Shown here: piece by piece, positions 7,237 to 8,017 of the stretch | Numbering within the stretch: the stretch's first letter is position 1 | How the letters are laid out: each line of letters starts with the position of its first letter | From: Balneolaceae bacterium | Lineage (GTDB): Bacteria > Bacteroidota > Rhodothermia > Balneolales > Balneolaceae | DNA length: 8,017 nucleotides | Assembly (NCBI GenBank): GCA_007129085.1 | Contig: SKWF01000140.1 | Span: 1-8,017, forward strand | Direction: 5' to 3' | Position numbers and translations under genes: made by a program | The notes under the pieces: model-generated | The model's input: the letters and a program-made list of their open reading frames with translations, nothing else | Told to the model about the DNA's origin: nothing | Databases searched by the model: none

Positions 7237-7240
7237 GGAG
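7237..7240 (+). promoter_or_regulatory. Ribosome binding site (GGAG) of the 66-residue gene
   Basis: GGAG, within ACGGAG, sits five bases before ATG 7246. It is the clearest Shine-Dalgarno in the window and supports this short frame as a real translated gene starting at 7246. Confidence 0.6.
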
Positions 7241-7245
7241 TCATT

Positions 7246-7446
7246 ATGATTAGACCGATGTTTGGCCCACGTAAGAAGCCAAAGAAATTTAATATGCCGC
7301 TGCGCTACTACGATCCCAAAGAGGATGAACGGCGAAGGCGACGAATTCGAATTAAGCCAAAACGCCGAAAATCCAAACAGGGTATGCGAGTATTTGTTTA
7401 CGCAGTCGGTCTCGCATTCGTAGTCTGGATTATATCCATACTGTAA
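7246..7446 (+). CDS. Small basic membrane protein upstream of mutL, function unknown
   Basis: This is a 66-residue protein in two parts. Residues 1-46 are extremely basic, with runs such as DERRRRRIRIKPKRRKSKQ, and contain the motif FNMPLRYYDPKEDER (15-29). Residues 48-66 (MRVFVYAVGLAFVVWIISIL region) form one hydrophobic helix ending at the C-terminus. By the positive-inside rule the basic part is cytoplasmic, giving a tail-anchored topology. A good ribosome binding site and promoter element precede it, and mutL begins about 30 bases after its stop, so the two are likely co-transcribed. I recall short proteins with an FNxxxRYYD-like motif near mutL in Bacteroidetes genomes, sometimes labelled 'riboflavin synthase subunit beta'. 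Nothing in this sequence supports a riboflavin role. The basic part could bind nucleic acid or acidic phospholipid heads; this is inference. Confidence 0.75.
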   Translation: MIRPMFGPRKKPKKFNMPLRYYDPKEDERRRRRIRIKPKRRKSKQGMRVFVYAVGLAFVVWIISIL

Positions 7447-7476
7447 ATACCAATCTTTTAACTACCCAACGTTTAC

Positions 7477-8017
7477 TTGAGTACAACAAAGGAAACGGAT
7501 AGCTCCATTATCAGGCCGATGCCGCCTGAACTCTCCAACAAAATTGCAGCCGGTGAGGTAATCCAACGTCCGGCATCCGTAGCCAAAGAGCTGCTGGATA
7601 ACGCCATTGATGCCGGTGCAGATCGTATAAAGCTGGTTATTCAACAAGCGGGACGCACACTCATCCAGGTGATTGATAACGGTTGCGGGATGTCTGCTGA
7701 CGATATCCGGCTCTGTTTTGAGCGTCACGCTACATCAAAAATCCAATCCATAGACGATCTCTACAAAATTCGCACGATGGGGTTTCGCGGCGAGGCAATG
7801 GCTTCCATTGCGTCGATCTCGCAGATTGAGATGAAAACCAAAAGGGTGGAGGATGACGCCGGTTACCGATATGAAATTTGGGGCGGGGAAGAGCGTACGT
7901 TTGAACCGACGGCTACGGATGATGGCACCTCCATCGCGGTACGAAACCTGTTTTACAACGTGCCGGCACGTCGACAGTTTTTAAAGACCGATGCCACAGA
8001 GCTGCGTCACATCATGA
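7477..8017 (+). CDS. mutL: DNA mismatch repair protein MutL, N-terminal 180 residues (C-terminus cut by window edge)
   Basis: MutL is the GHKL ATPase that links MutS mismatch recognition to downstream repair. Motif I reads IAAGEVIQRPASVAKELLDNAIDAGA, with the catalytic Glu of KEL and the Mg-binding Asn in place. Motif II is DNGCGM, followed by FERHATSKI, and motif III is TMGFRGEAMASIASIS. The motif IV region has DGTSIAVRNLFYNVPARRQFLK, then ELRHIM at the edge. The first ATG in frame (7519) would begin at MPPELSNK and lose the conserved lead-in strand (IIRPMPP aligns with E. coli IQVLPP), so I chose TTG 7477, which gives MSTTKETDSSIIRPMPP. The frame is open upstream to a stop at 7459-7461, and no ATG or GTG start lies between. 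No convincing ribosome binding site precedes TTG 7477, so the start is uncertain although the gene is not. Confidence 0.96.
   Translation, partial: MSTTKETDSSIIRPMPPELSNKIAAGEVIQRPASVAKELLDNAIDAGADRIKLVIQQAGRTLIQVIDNGCGMSADDIRLCFERHATSKIQSIDDLYKIRTMGFRGEAMASIASISQIEMKTKRVEDDAGYRYEIWGGEERTFEPTATDDGTSIAVRNLFYNVPARRQFLKTDATELRHIM

Noticed and set aside
7519..7521. ATG as the start of mutL
   Set aside because: It would remove the conserved IIRPMPP lead-in strand found in MutL proteins; kept only as an alternative.
7577..7623. KELLDNAIDAG in MutL as a possible active-site change from KELVEN
   Set aside because: The catalytic Glu of KEL and the metal-binding Asn are intact; the E-to-D change is at a tolerant position.
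1..8017. Mobile element, CRISPR, phage or defence system
   Set aside because: There are no transposase or integrase frames, no spaced direct repeats, no tRNA attachment site, and the genes are core or conserved types in both directions.

Overview
This window holds ordinary housekeeping DNA from a bacterium of the Bacteroidetes/Chlorobi group, most likely Bacteroidota or the related Balneolota. The evidence is moderate GC, the style of the signal peptide (ending LQA-QE), several start codons with no convincing Shine-Dalgarno, two exact matches to the TAnnTTTG -7 element typical of Bacteroidetes, and MutL and Tex sequences that read as Bacteroidetes-like. This placement rests on recall, not on a database search.

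Layout. The left edge (1-1508, minus) is the N-terminal two thirds of tex, the RNA-binding transcription accessory protein. A 77-bp divergent spacer separates it from a plus-strand pair. The first gene of the pair (1586-2353) is an inositol-monophosphatase-family enzyme of the histidinol-phosphatase (HisN) type. Four bases later comes a 757-residue exported protein (2358-4631) built like an M1 aminopeptidase with C-terminal HEAT repeats, but with every expected zinc and catalytic position of the HEXXH...E motif replaced. Converging on it with a 13-bp gap is a minus-strand gene (4645-5556) for a single-pass membrane protein resembling an anti-sigma factor, with no zinc-finger motif and no sigma factor beside it. 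Upstream of that is a 246-bp spacer carrying its putative promoter and a strong terminator (5746-5779). The terminator belongs to icd (5803-7050, minus), NADP-dependent isocitrate dehydrogenase. A 195-bp divergent spacer with competing inverted repeats and a TATATTTG promoter element leads into a 66-residue basic, tail-anchored-type protein (7246-7446) and then the start of mutL (7477 to the right edge, plus), the mismatch-repair ATPase.

How the genes relate. icd (TCA cycle), mutL (mismatch repair) and tex (transcription) are independent core functions. Only two pairs look co-transcribed: hisN-type phosphatase with the M1-like protein, and the 66-residue gene with mutL. I see no tRNA, rRNA, CRISPR, insertion sequence, prophage or integration site. 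I found no complete undescribed system. The items most worth pursuing are the catalytically dead M1-like protein, the small basic membrane protein upstream of mutL, and the orphan anti-sigma-like gene.
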